Made by a program: the position numbers and the translations under genes. Positions 1-8,412 of a stretch of DNA of 64,000 bases are shown piece by piece (the stretch's first letter is position 1; each line of letters starts with the position of its first letter). Location: the NCBI RefSeq assembly GCF_030913705.1, contig NZ_CP133190.1, positions 3,447,501-3,511,500 on the forward strand, written 5' to 3'. The notes under the pieces were generated by a model that was not told where the DNA came from, made no database searches, and worked only from the letters and a program-made list of their open reading frames with translations. This DNA comes from Anaerocolumna sp. MB42-C2. GTDB lineage: Bacteria > Bacillota > Clostridia > Lachnospirales > Lachnospiraceae.

Positions 1-810
<810 letters not shown>

Positions 811-868
811 ATAAAGTGTTTGTTCATAAAATTAGATGAAATTAATGTGTTAGTGTAAGTCAAGTATT

Positions 869-942
869 GGCCTAGTGGCTCAGTTGGTTAGAGCGCCGCC
901 CTGTCACGGCGGAGGTCGAGGGTTCGAGTCCCTTCTGGGTCG
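869..942 (+). tRNA. tRNA-Asp (anticodon GTC)
   Basis: Cloverleaf with acceptor GGCCTAG/CTGGGTC, anticodon loop CTGTCAC, T-loop GGTTCGAGTCC and discriminator G. CCA is not encoded. First of seven tRNAs after the 23S gene. Confidence 0.96.
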
Positions 943-956
943 TTTAGTTAGAATAT

Positions 957-1029
957 GGGATCTTAGCTCAGCTGGGAGAGCATCTGCCTTACAAGCAGAG
1001 GGTCATAGGTTCGAGCCCTATAGGTCCCA
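957..1029 (+). tRNA. tRNA-Val (anticodon TAC)
   Basis: Acceptor GGGATCT/AGGTCCC, anticodon loop CTTACAA, T-arm GGTTCGAGCCC, discriminator A. CCA not encoded. Confidence 0.96.
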
Positions 1030-1058
1030 TTTAACTACAATGACTAAATGGTTTTGTT

Positions 1059-1131
<73 letters not shown>

Positions 1132-1213
1132 TAGATGAAAAATTTTCATCTATAATATGCAATAAGTAATAATTGCATATTATAAAGTACTATGATGTTT
1201 ACATCTTATATTT

Positions 1214-1295
1214 GGATGGATTCCCGAGTGGCCAAAGGGGGCAGACTGTAAATCTGTTAGCGACGCTTTCGAAGGTTCGAATCCTTCTCCATCCA
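1214..1295 (+). tRNA. tRNA-Tyr (anticodon GTA)
   Basis: Class II tRNA with a long variable arm. Acceptor GGATGGA/TCCATCC, anticodon loop CTGTAAA, T-arm GGTTCGAATCC, discriminator A. Confidence 0.95.
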
Positions 1296-1331
1296 CTTGT
1301 TTGAAAAAACAAAATTACAAAAAAATATTGT

Positions 1332-1405
1332 CGCGGGGTGGAGCAGTCTGGAAGCTCGTCGGGCTCATAACCCGAAGGTCATAGGTTCAAATCCTATCCC
1401 CGCAA
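1332..1405 (+). tRNA. Initiator tRNA-fMet (anticodon CAT)
   Basis: Anticodon CAT. Two initiator hallmarks are visible: position 1 is C opposite A72, so the first acceptor pair is open, and the anticodon stem carries three consecutive G-C pairs (GGG/CCC). This identifies the initiator rather than the elongator species. Confidence 0.95.
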
Positions 1406-1476
1406 TTCGAAAACTGAATAGTTTTCGTTAACCCGAAAAGAATGAAAGTTCTTTGGGGGTCAACGAAGTTGGCCTT

Positions 1477-1549
<73 letters not shown>

Positions 1550-1616
1550 TTTTTTATTGGATATGTGAACTACATAACAGCAGTGATGTTATTGATAAAT
1601 CCAATTCAATAAATAT

Positions 1617-1689
1617 GGGATATTAGCTCAGTCGGTAGAGCACTTGACTTTTAATCAAGGTGTCCCGGGTTCGAATCCCGGATGTCTCA
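1617..1689 (+). tRNA. tRNA-Lys (anticodon TTT)
   Basis: Acceptor GGGATAT/ATGTCTC, anticodon loop CTTTTAA, T-arm GGTTCGAATCC, discriminator A. Last gene of the rRNA-tRNA transcription unit. Confidence 0.96.
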
Positions 1690-1700
1690 TTAAGACTAGG

Positions 1701-1734
1701 AAAAGACTATATTATCTAATATAGTCTTTTTTTT
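1701..1734 (+). terminator. Rho-independent terminator of the rRNA-tRNA operon
   Basis: Stem AAGACTATATT / AATATAGTCTT with a 4-base loop, running into eight T residues just after tRNA-Lys. Confidence 0.88.
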
Positions 1735-1848
1735 GTTCGCCCAAGCCGGGCGTAAACTTATGTAGTCTTATGGAGTAAAGGTCTTGATTTGCATAATACC
1801 TTTGTAGTGGTATATAGAGGTAAAAAGGTTCTTTACGTTTTTGTAGTA

Positions 1849-2697
1849 TTATAAAGCACCGGTTTCCTGTTGAAATTTTTTTAAAGCAGATTTTTGTAAT
1901 ATATTTAGTAAATCCGGGGCTTTTCCTCCAACCGGAAAGCCGTCTATTTCAGAGGCAGCAATACATAGTGCACCAGCGCTTGTAACAATCACTTCATCGG
2001 CGTCCATTAGATCATTTAATGTAAATGGAGATTCATCCACAGGAATTCCGTTTTGTCTGCAAAAATGTAACAAATGACCTCTGGTTATCCCCGGTAAGAC
2101 AAGATTATCCAGGGGTGCAGTTCTTAATACACCGTTTTTTAGAATAGAGATATTACTATGTGCACACTCTGTCACCCTATCCTCTCTATGAAATACAGCT
2201 TCATCACAGCCGGCTTCCGCTGCTTTTTGACTCGCCATTACATTTGGCAGTAGATTTAGTGTTTTAATATTACAATGAAAATATCTGGTATCTTCCACTG
2301 TTATTAATTTAAACTTCTGATAAATATCTTTAATACTTCCCGGTTTAATCATAATCCATAGATTAGATGGAATATCAGACTCAGGATAAGCATGATTTCT
2401 AATAGCAGTTCCTCTGGTAACCTGCCAATATAAAAATTGTTCTGGACTGTCGACTTTATTAACCATTTCCTGTAAAAGATTCTTTAGATCTTTTTTGCTA
2501 GGTACAATTGGTATACCTATCATTTTTGCACTGTTAAAGAAACGGTCAACATGATCATCCAATGAGTAAATGAGATGGTTTGCAGTATAGGTAGCATCAT
2601 ATACTCCATCACCGAAATAACATACCCTATCATTCATAGGAATCTTCATATCTTCTATAAGACCGAACGATCCGTTATAGTAACCTAAATTTTCCAT
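1849..2697 (-). CDS. dat: D-amino-acid aminotransferase (class IV, PLP-dependent)
   Basis: Cytosolic class IV aminotransferase of 282 residues, the usual size for D-alanine/D-amino-acid transaminases, which interconvert D-Ala and D-Glu for peptidoglycan. Visible motifs: RGTAIRNH near residue 95, matching the substrate carboxylate-binding R-x-H pair of D-Ala transaminases; the PLP lysine in IKTLNLLPN near 145; and VTECAHSNI near 177 with the conserved Glu. An AGGAGG site precedes the ATG. The gene is single, convergent with the tRNA operon. A branched-chain or 4-amino-4-deoxychorismate lyase role is less likely because of the RGTAxRxH motif. Confidence 0.85.
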   Translation of the reverse strand: MENLGYYNGSFGLIEDMKIPMNDRVCYFGDGVYDATYTANHLIYSLDDHVDRFFNSAKMIGIPIVPSKKDLKNLLQEMVNKVDSPEQFLYWQVTRGTAIRNHAYPESDIPSNLWIMIKPGSIKDIYQKFKLITVEDTRYFHCNIKTLNLLPNVMASQKAAEAGCDEAVFHREDRVTECAHSNISILKNGVLRTAPLDNLVLPGITRGHLLHFCRQNGIPVDESPFTLNDLMDADEVIVTSAGALCIAASEIDGFPVGGKAPDLLNILQKSALKKFQQETGAL

Positions 2698-2797
2698 ATA
2701 GCTTTCCTCCTATAATTTTTATTATTATATTAACATAGATCAGAGAATATTTAAAAGTGTTTTGTATTTAAGGTATAATTTTAAAGTGATTTTTAAG

Positions 2798-2970
2798 GTT
2801 ACTGTTCATAGATAATAAACGCGACGTGTTTTTTGTGAGTGTAGCGAAGCGAAAGTCACAGAAAACCGGAGAATTGCAGCGCCAAAACGATGCCTCCTCG
2901 TTTTGTGTGCATCGCGAAGTCTGTTATTGTTTACGGAACTGCTGATTTTTGCAGGTGAGTGAACAGTAAC
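2798..2970. repeat. MITE-like dispersed repeat, copy 1 (173 bp)
   Basis: Bounded by the perfect 11-bp inverted repeat GTTACTGTTCA / TGAACAGTAAC. The interior matches, in inverted orientation, the 171-bp element at 40297-40467 over most of its length, including the shared blocks GCGACGTGTTTT, CACAGAAAACCGGAGAAT, TGCATCGCGA and TTTTTGCAGG. No ORF of note. It lies upstream of the tal-tkt promoter. Family unknown to me; it could be a non-autonomous transposon or a REP/BIME-type palindromic element. Confidence 0.75.
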
Positions 2971-3001
2971 TTCTTAAGGACACAAAATATTTATTTTTTT
3001 A

Positions 3002-3030
3002 TTGCATTATAGTATTGATTATAGTATATT
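3002..3030 (+). promoter_or_regulatory. Candidate sigma-A promoter for tal-tkt
   Basis: TTGCAT and TATATT separated by 17 bp, about 120 bases before the tal start. The surroundings are very AT-rich, so chance matches are likely. Confidence 0.35.
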
Positions 3031-3153
3031 ATATTTATATGTGAATATGTTTTGGATGTATTATATTATTTCTTTTATAAAAATTTTGGATTTTAAATTT
3101 GTTTAGTTATTAAACTAACAATAAAAATTTACTAAAACCAAGGGGGCTTTAAA

Positions 3154-3807
3154 ATGAAATTTTTTATTGATACTGCTAATGTAGAAGATATCAAAAAGGC
3201 AAATGAAATGGGTGTAATCTGCGGTGTTACAACGAACCCATCCTTAATCGCAAAAGAAGGAAGAAATTTTGTTGAAGTTATTAAAGAAATTGCATCCATT
3301 GTAGACGGACCAATCAGTGGTGAAGTAAAAGCTACTACGGTTGATGCTGCAGGTATGATTGAAGAAGGCAGAGAAATTGCTAAAATTCATCCAAATATGG
3401 TTGTAAAAATTCCTATGACGGTAGAAGGATTAAAAGCAACAAAGGTTCTTTCAAGTGAAGGAATTAAGACTAATGTTACTTTGATTTTTTCAGCTAATCA
3501 GGCATTATTAGCTGCAAGAGCAGGTGCAACCTACGTATCTCCGTTTTTAGGCCGCTTAGATGATATTTCTATGCCTGGTATCGATTTAATTAGGACTATT
3601 TCTGAAATATTTGATATCTATAATTTTGATACTGAAATTATCGCAGCCAGTGTAAGAAATCCGGTTCATGTTACTGATTGTGCTCTGGCAGGAGCAGATA
3701 TTGCAACAGTTCCTTACAGTGTTATCGAACAATGTACAAAACATCCGTTAACTGATCAAGGAATTGAAAAATTCCAGAAAGACTATAAAGCTGTATTCGG
3801 AGAATAA
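3154..3807 (+). CDS. tal: Transaldolase (TalC/FSA-type)
   Basis: Short transaldolase of 217 residues, the length of the TalC / fructose-6-phosphate aldolase subfamily. It transfers dihydroxyacetone units between sedoheptulose-7-P and glyceraldehyde-3-P in the non-oxidative pentose phosphate pathway. [16 protein letters not shown] at the N-terminus, GVTTNPSL and the Schiff-base lysine in VVKIPMT are visible. An AAGGGGG ribosome site precedes the ATG. It is followed 27 bases later by transketolase, so the two non-oxidative pentose enzymes form one operon. Aldolase versus transaldolase activity cannot be decided from sequence alone. Confidence 0.92.
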   Translation: MKFFIDTANVEDIKKANEMGVICGVTTNPSLIAKEGRNFVEVIKEIASIVDGPISGEVKATTVDAAGMIEEGREIAKIHPNMVVKIPMTVEGLKATKVLSSEGIKTNVTLIFSANQALLAARAGATYVSPFLGRLDDISMPGIDLIRTISEIFDIYNFDTEIIAASVRNPVHVTDCALAGADIATVPYSVIEQCTKHPLTDQGIEKFQKDYKAVFGE

Positions 3808-3834
3808 ATTATATATATTACAGGAGGAAATAAA

Positions 3835-5820
3835 ATGAGTAACATTGATACTTTATCAGTAAATGCCATAAGGGTATTATCAGCTGATGCAGTACAAAAG
3901 GCAAATTCCGGACATCCTGGGCTTCCTTTAGGATCAGCTGCAATGGCATATGAATTATGGGCAAAACATATGAATCATAATCCTAAGAATCCCAAGTGGC
4001 CTAACAGGGATCGTTTTGTATTATCCGGCGGTCATGGTTCAACCCTTTTATATTCATTATTACACCTATTTGGTTATGGTGATTTATCAACAGATGATTT
4101 AGCTAACTTCAGACAATTAAATTCATTAACACCAGGACATCCGGAATACGGACATACTGTCGGTGTGGAAGCAACCACAGGACCTTTGGGTGCCGGTATG
4201 GCAATGGCTGTAGGAATGGCAATGGCAGAAGCTCATATAGGAGCTAAGTTTAATAAAGAAGAATTTCCTGTAATGGATCATTACACCTATGTACTTGGCG
4301 GTGACGGATGTATGATGGAGGGTATTTCATCCGAAGCATTTTCTTTAGCAGGCACTTTAGGTTTAAATAAATTAATTGTTTTATACGATTCCAATAAAAT
4401 TTCCATTGAAGGAAGTACAGATATTGCTTTCACAGAAGATGTTAAAAAGCGTTTTGAGGCTTTTGGTTTTCAGACATTAGTGGTAGAAGATGGTAATAAT
4501 CTGGAAGAAATCGGCGCGGCAATCGAACAGGCTAAGGCTGATAAGACAAGACCTACCATGATTACGGTTAAAACTAAAATCGGTTTCGGATCTCCGAAAG
4601 AGGGAATGGCAAGTGCACATGGGGAACCTTTAGGTGTTGAGAATGTTGCAGCTATGAGAGAAAAGTTAGGATGGTCACATACGGACGCATTTTTTGTACC
4701 AGAAGTTGTTTATGATAACTTTAAAGCAATTGCTGATAAAAATGCAAAAGTAGAAGAAGAATGGAATCAGATGTTTAATAAGTATTGTAAAGCTTATCCT
4801 GAAATGAAAGAACTTTGGGAAAAGTATCATAATGAATCCATTGCAAAAGATCTTATAAATAATGAAGAATTCTGGGCATATCCTGATAAGCCTGATGCAA
4901 CTAGAAATTTATCCGGTATGGTTATTAATAGAATTAAAGATTTAGTACCAGGTTTCATTGGAGGTTCTGCAGATCTTGCACCATCTACTAAAACCTATAT
5001 GAAGGACGAGGGTGATTTTTCTAAAGAGAATTATGCCGGACGTAACTTACATTTTGGTGTTAGGGAACTTGCAATGGCGGCAATCGGAAACGGACTTGCC
5101 TTGCATGGCGGTTTAAGGCCATTTGTGTCGACATTCTTTGTATTCAGTGACTATGTGAAACCAATGGCAAGATTAACATCCTTAATGGGACTTCCTTTAA
5201 CTTATGTTTTAACTCATGACAGTATTGGTGTAGGAGAAGACGGACCTACCCATGAGCCGGTCGAACAGTTAGCAATGTTACGTGCAATGCCAAATTTTAC
5301 GGTGTTCAGACCTGCGGATGCTACGGAAACTATTGCGGCATGGTATTATGCTGTTACATCAACCGGTACACCAACTGCATTGGTATTGACCCGTCAGAAT
5401 CTTCCTCAATATGCAGGTTCCAGTAAAGAAGCATTAAAAGGCGGATATATTATTGCGGATTCCTCAAAAGAAATTCCAGATGGTATTATTATGGCAAGTG
5501 GTTCTGAGGTTGAACTAGGTATTAAGGCAAAAGAAGAACTTGCTAAAGAAGGAATTGACATTAGAGTTGTCAGTATGCCATCACTGGACTTATTCGAAGC
5601 TCAGAGTGCAGAATATAAGGAAAGTATCTTGCCTAAGAAAGTCAGAGCAAGAGTTGCAGTAGAGGCAGCAATAGACTTTGGATGGGGCAAATATGTCGGA
5701 TTAGACGGTGCATATGTAACGATGAAAGGTTTTGGAGCATCTGCGCCGGCTGGAGAATTATTTAAGAAATTTGGCTTTACAACTGAAAATGTAGTAGCTG
5801 CCGTGAAATCTGTACTATAA
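3835..5820 (+). CDS. tkt: Transketolase
   Basis: TPP-dependent transketolase of 661 residues, full length for bacterial enzymes. The N-terminal TPP domain shows GHPGLPLG, the GDGCMMEG Mg/TPP motif and YDSNKISIEG. The central pyrimidine domain has FGVRELAMAAI with the catalytic Glu and HDSIGVGEDGPTHEP. A C-terminal transketolase domain follows. AGGAGG lies 8 bases before the ATG. Co-transcribed with tal; together they recycle pentose phosphates to fructose-6-P and glyceraldehyde-3-P. Confidence 0.97.
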   Translation: MSNIDTLSVNAIRVLSADAVQKANSGHPGLPLGSAAMAYELWAKHMNHNPKNPKWPNRDRFVLSGGHGSTLLYSLLHLFGYGDLSTDDLANFRQLNSLTPGHPEYGHTVGVEATTGPLGAGMAMAVGMAMAEAHIGAKFNKEEFPVMDHYTYVLGGDGCMMEGISSEAFSLAGTLGLNKLIVLYDSNKISIEGSTDIAFTEDVKKRFEAFGFQTLVVEDGNNLEEIGAAIEQAKADKTRPTMITVKTKIGFGSPKEGMASAHGEPLGVENVAAMREKLGWSHTDAFFVPEVVYDNFKAIADKNAKVEEEWNQMFNKYCKAYPEMKELWEKYHNESIAKDLINNEEFWAYPDKPDATRNLSGMVINRIKDLVPGFIGGSADLAPSTKTYMKDEGDFSKENYAGRNLHFGVRELAMAAIGNGLALHGGLRPFVSTFFVFSDYVKPMARLTSLMGLPLTYVLTHDSIGVGEDGPTHEPVEQLAMLRAMPNFTVFRPADATETIAAWYYAVTSTGTPTALVLTRQNLPQYAGSSKEALKGGYIIADSSKEIPDGIIMASGSEVELGIKAKEELAKEGIDIRVVSMPSLDLFEAQSAEYKESILPKKVRARVAVEAAIDFGWGKYVGLDGAYVTMKGFGASAPAGELFKKFGFTTENVVAAVKSVL

Positions 5821-6055
5821 CATATTTTCATTAATATTATTTTTCAATATTATATTTATCCGTTATAGTTAAAGGAATTTAATATGATAGACCTCGTGTT
5901 TACTAATTATAGAATAGTAAAATAATTTTATTTTAATAGTAAAATAAGTTATTTACCAGTTTATAATGGGAGACATGGGGTCTGTTTTAATATTAAATAT
6001 TTCTTTAAGTTCCTATGCTTTTGACAGTGTTGTAAAAAGTGACCAAATTCATGAT

Positions 6056-6098
6056 GTTCACGGATCTGTCGTTTTTTGGCAGGTGTGTGAAAATTAAC
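6056..6098. repeat. Degenerate piece of the dispersed repeat (in the tkt-regulator gap)
   Basis: About 43 bases aligning imperfectly with the right end of the 173-bp element at 2928-2970 (GTTCACGG..CTG....TTTTT..CAGGTG.GTGAA...TTAAC). The rest of the gap 5821-6206 is AT-rich, with no gene and no clear terminator. Confidence 0.4.
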
Positions 6099-6206
6099 AC
6101 AAACTTATATTTCTAATAAAACTTTAATATATAGTTATTGAAAAATATTTAGTTAACCGATAGAATGGTGATAGATATTCTTTTGTAATAGGAGGAGTTA
6201 TATAGT

Positions 6207-6890
6207 ATGGCGAAGATATTAATCGTTGAAGATGAAAGCAAAATAGCAAGATTTGTGGAATTAGAACTTAAATATGAAGGTTATGAGGTAGAAATAGCAG
6301 CAGACGGAAGGACAGGGTTAGAAAAGGCATTACGGAAAGATGTTGATTTAGTGCTTCTTGATATTATGCTTCCAGGCATTAGCGGAATTGAAGTATGCAG
6401 AAGAATCAGAATGGAATCCGCAGTTCCAATTATTATGCTGACTGCGAAAGATGATGTTACAGATAAGGTAGCCGGATTAGATATGGGTGCAGATGATTAT
6501 ATGACAAAACCATTCGCAATTGAAGAACTTTTAGCCAGAATCCGTGTATCCCTAAACAGACACGCTAAATTATTGCAGCCTAAAGCAGACCTGCTTCAGA
6601 TTGGCAGTCTGAAACTTAATTTATCCAGTCATAGTGCATATTACGGGGAAGAAGAATTAACACTGACTAAAAAAGAATATGAATTATTGGAATATTTGAT
6701 TCGAAATAAGAACATTGCTATTACAAGAGAGCAGTTATTAAATAATGTTTGGGATTATGAGTATCTTGGTGATACCAATGTAGTGGATGTATATATCCGT
6801 TACCTCAGACAGAAAATTGATGATAAATACGGAATTCATTTAATTAATACAGTACGAGGGGTGGGTTATATTATCAAGGATGAAATTTAA
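6207..6890 (+). CDS. Response regulator, OmpR/PhoB family
   Basis: Two-component response regulator of 227 residues. The receiver domain (about 1-115) has the acidic pair in VEDE, phosphoacceptor Asp52 in LLDIMLPG and Lys101 in TKPF. A winged-helix DNA-binding domain (about 130-225) has the RNKNIAITREQLL..VW and VDVYIRYLRQKI..TVRGVGY signatures. It overlaps the next gene, its sensor kinase, by 11 bases. Target genes are unknown. Confidence 0.93.
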   Translation: MAKILIVEDESKIARFVELELKYEGYEVEIAADGRTGLEKALRKDVDLVLLDIMLPGISGIEVCRRIRMESAVPIIMLTAKDDVTDKVAGLDMGADDYMTKPFAIEELLARIRVSLNRHAKLLQPKADLLQIGSLKLNLSSHSAYYGEEELTLTKKEYELLEYLIRNKNIAITREQLLNNVWDYEYLGDTNVVDVYIRYLRQKIDDKYGIHLINTVRGVGYIIKDEI

Positions 6891-8322
6891 TTTGAGAGAA
6901 AATATTAGGCAGTTATTAATTAAGATTGTATTGCCATTCAGGAGAAAGAAAGAAGAATGGCTGGGCAAATTTCGATTTTCTATTGCTTTTCGTATTTCGC
7001 TCCATTACTTAAAACTCTTAATCATTAACGGAGCGGTTTCTGTGATTATATTTATCATGTTATATTATGGAGCGGAATGGAGAAGTTACAATAAAAAGGC
7101 AGATCAAATCACGGAAAATTTACTAAATGTTGCGGGAAAACCATTAAATGGAGTAATTTTTAATCCATATGTAATAGATGGACTTACATTAAAAATAATC
7201 AGTAAAGACACCAACTCGGTTATTTACAATGATATAGAGAAGGATTATTCCGATGATAAAAAATTTTTTGGGCATATTACTTATCATAGGGAAAATAATG
7301 CCTTGATGCCAATCATTATTATTTCAGAGGATAATGAGGTCACAGCAGGAGGTATAACATATAAATTGTTTTTTCAATATAATCTGGAAGAAAACGGCGA
7401 GAAATTAAACTGGCTTCTTGGATTTATGACGGTTCTGTATCTATTATTAGTTTATATAATTATTAAACAAGGAAAGAAAAGTGATAAGAAATTATTAGAA
7501 CCGATTTATGAAATGTCTGCTTCTGCTAACCACCTTACTGTTAATAATCTTCATAGTCAGAGGCTGAACATAGAAGGTACGAAAAATGAGTTAAAAGATC
7601 TGGCAAATGTGATAAATAGTATGTTAGACCGTATTGAAGTATCCTATGAAAGTCAAAAGCAATTTGTATCAGACGCGTCACATGAACTACGTACTCCAAT
7701 TGCCGTAATCCAGGGTTATGGAAATCTCCTAAGTCGTTGGGGAACCAAAGATGAAGAGGTATTACGGGAATCTATTGAGGCAATTAATAATGAAGCAAAA
7801 TCAATGCAAGATTTAGTGGAAAAGCTACTTTTTTTATCCAGGCATGATAAAAAAACCTTAAAACTTGAAAAAATTAAGTTTAATATGTGTCATGTGGTAG
7901 AAGAAATGGTGAAAGAAACCCGTTTGGTCACATCAAACCGGATTATTGAGAGTCCAATCTTAGAAGACATAATTGTATATGGTGACAAACAGGCTCTTAA
8001 ACAGGCTATCCGTGTATTTATAGACAATGCAGTAAAATATACCAGGGATGGTGATACCATTTCAATAAAGTGCCAAAATGATGACGGAGACTGTGTAATT
8101 ACAGTACAGGATACCGGCATCGGTATGACGCGAAAAGACGTAAATAATATTTTTGAGCGATTCTATCGCTCAGACCAGGTAAGAAACGAAAAAATATATG
8201 GTCATGGACTGGGGTTATCCATTGCTAAATTAATTATATTAGGCCATACGGGTAAAATAAAGGTTAGATCCCAGCTGACAAAAGGGACAACCTTCATTAT
8301 TACCTTGCCGAGAAGGTTTTAA
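6880..8322 (+). CDS. Membrane sensor histidine kinase
   Basis: Kinase of 480 residues with two transmembrane segments (about 45-65 and 178-196) flanking an extracytoplasmic domain of about 110 residues. Then come HAMP-like linker, HisKA with His268 in SDASHELRTPIAVI, and HATPase_c with DNAVKYT, DTGIGM and HGLGLSIAK. The ATG lies inside the end of the response regulator gene, giving translational coupling. The sensed signal cannot be inferred. Confidence 0.92.
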   Translation: MKFNLRENIRQLLIKIVLPFRRKKEEWLGKFRFSIAFRISLHYLKLLIINGAVSVIIFIMLYYGAEWRSYNKKADQITENLLNVAGKPLNGVIFNPYVIDGLTLKIISKDTNSVIYNDIEKDYSDDKKFFGHITYHRENNALMPIIIISEDNEVTAGGITYKLFFQYNLEENGEKLNWLLGFMTVLYLLLVYIIIKQGKKSDKKLLEPIYEMSASANHLTVNNLHSQRLNIEGTKNELKDLANVINSMLDRIEVSYESQKQFVSDASHELRTPIAVIQGYGNLLSRWGTKDEEVLRESIEAINNEAKSMQDLVEKLLFLSRHDKKTLKLEKIKFNMCHVVEEMVKETRLVTSNRIIESPILEDIIVYGDKQALKQAIRVFIDNAVKYTRDGDTISIKCQNDDGDCVITVQDTGIGMTRKDVNNIFERFYRSDQVRNEKIYGHGLGLSIAKLIILGHTGKIKVRSQLTKGTTFIITLPRRF

Positions 8323-8412
8323 GTAACCGTGGAAGCTCGATATTAGATATCTACACTCCTTGCACAGGATAATTCATCTATTCCGGTTGCATCAGGGAAT
8401 GGATGAATAGAA

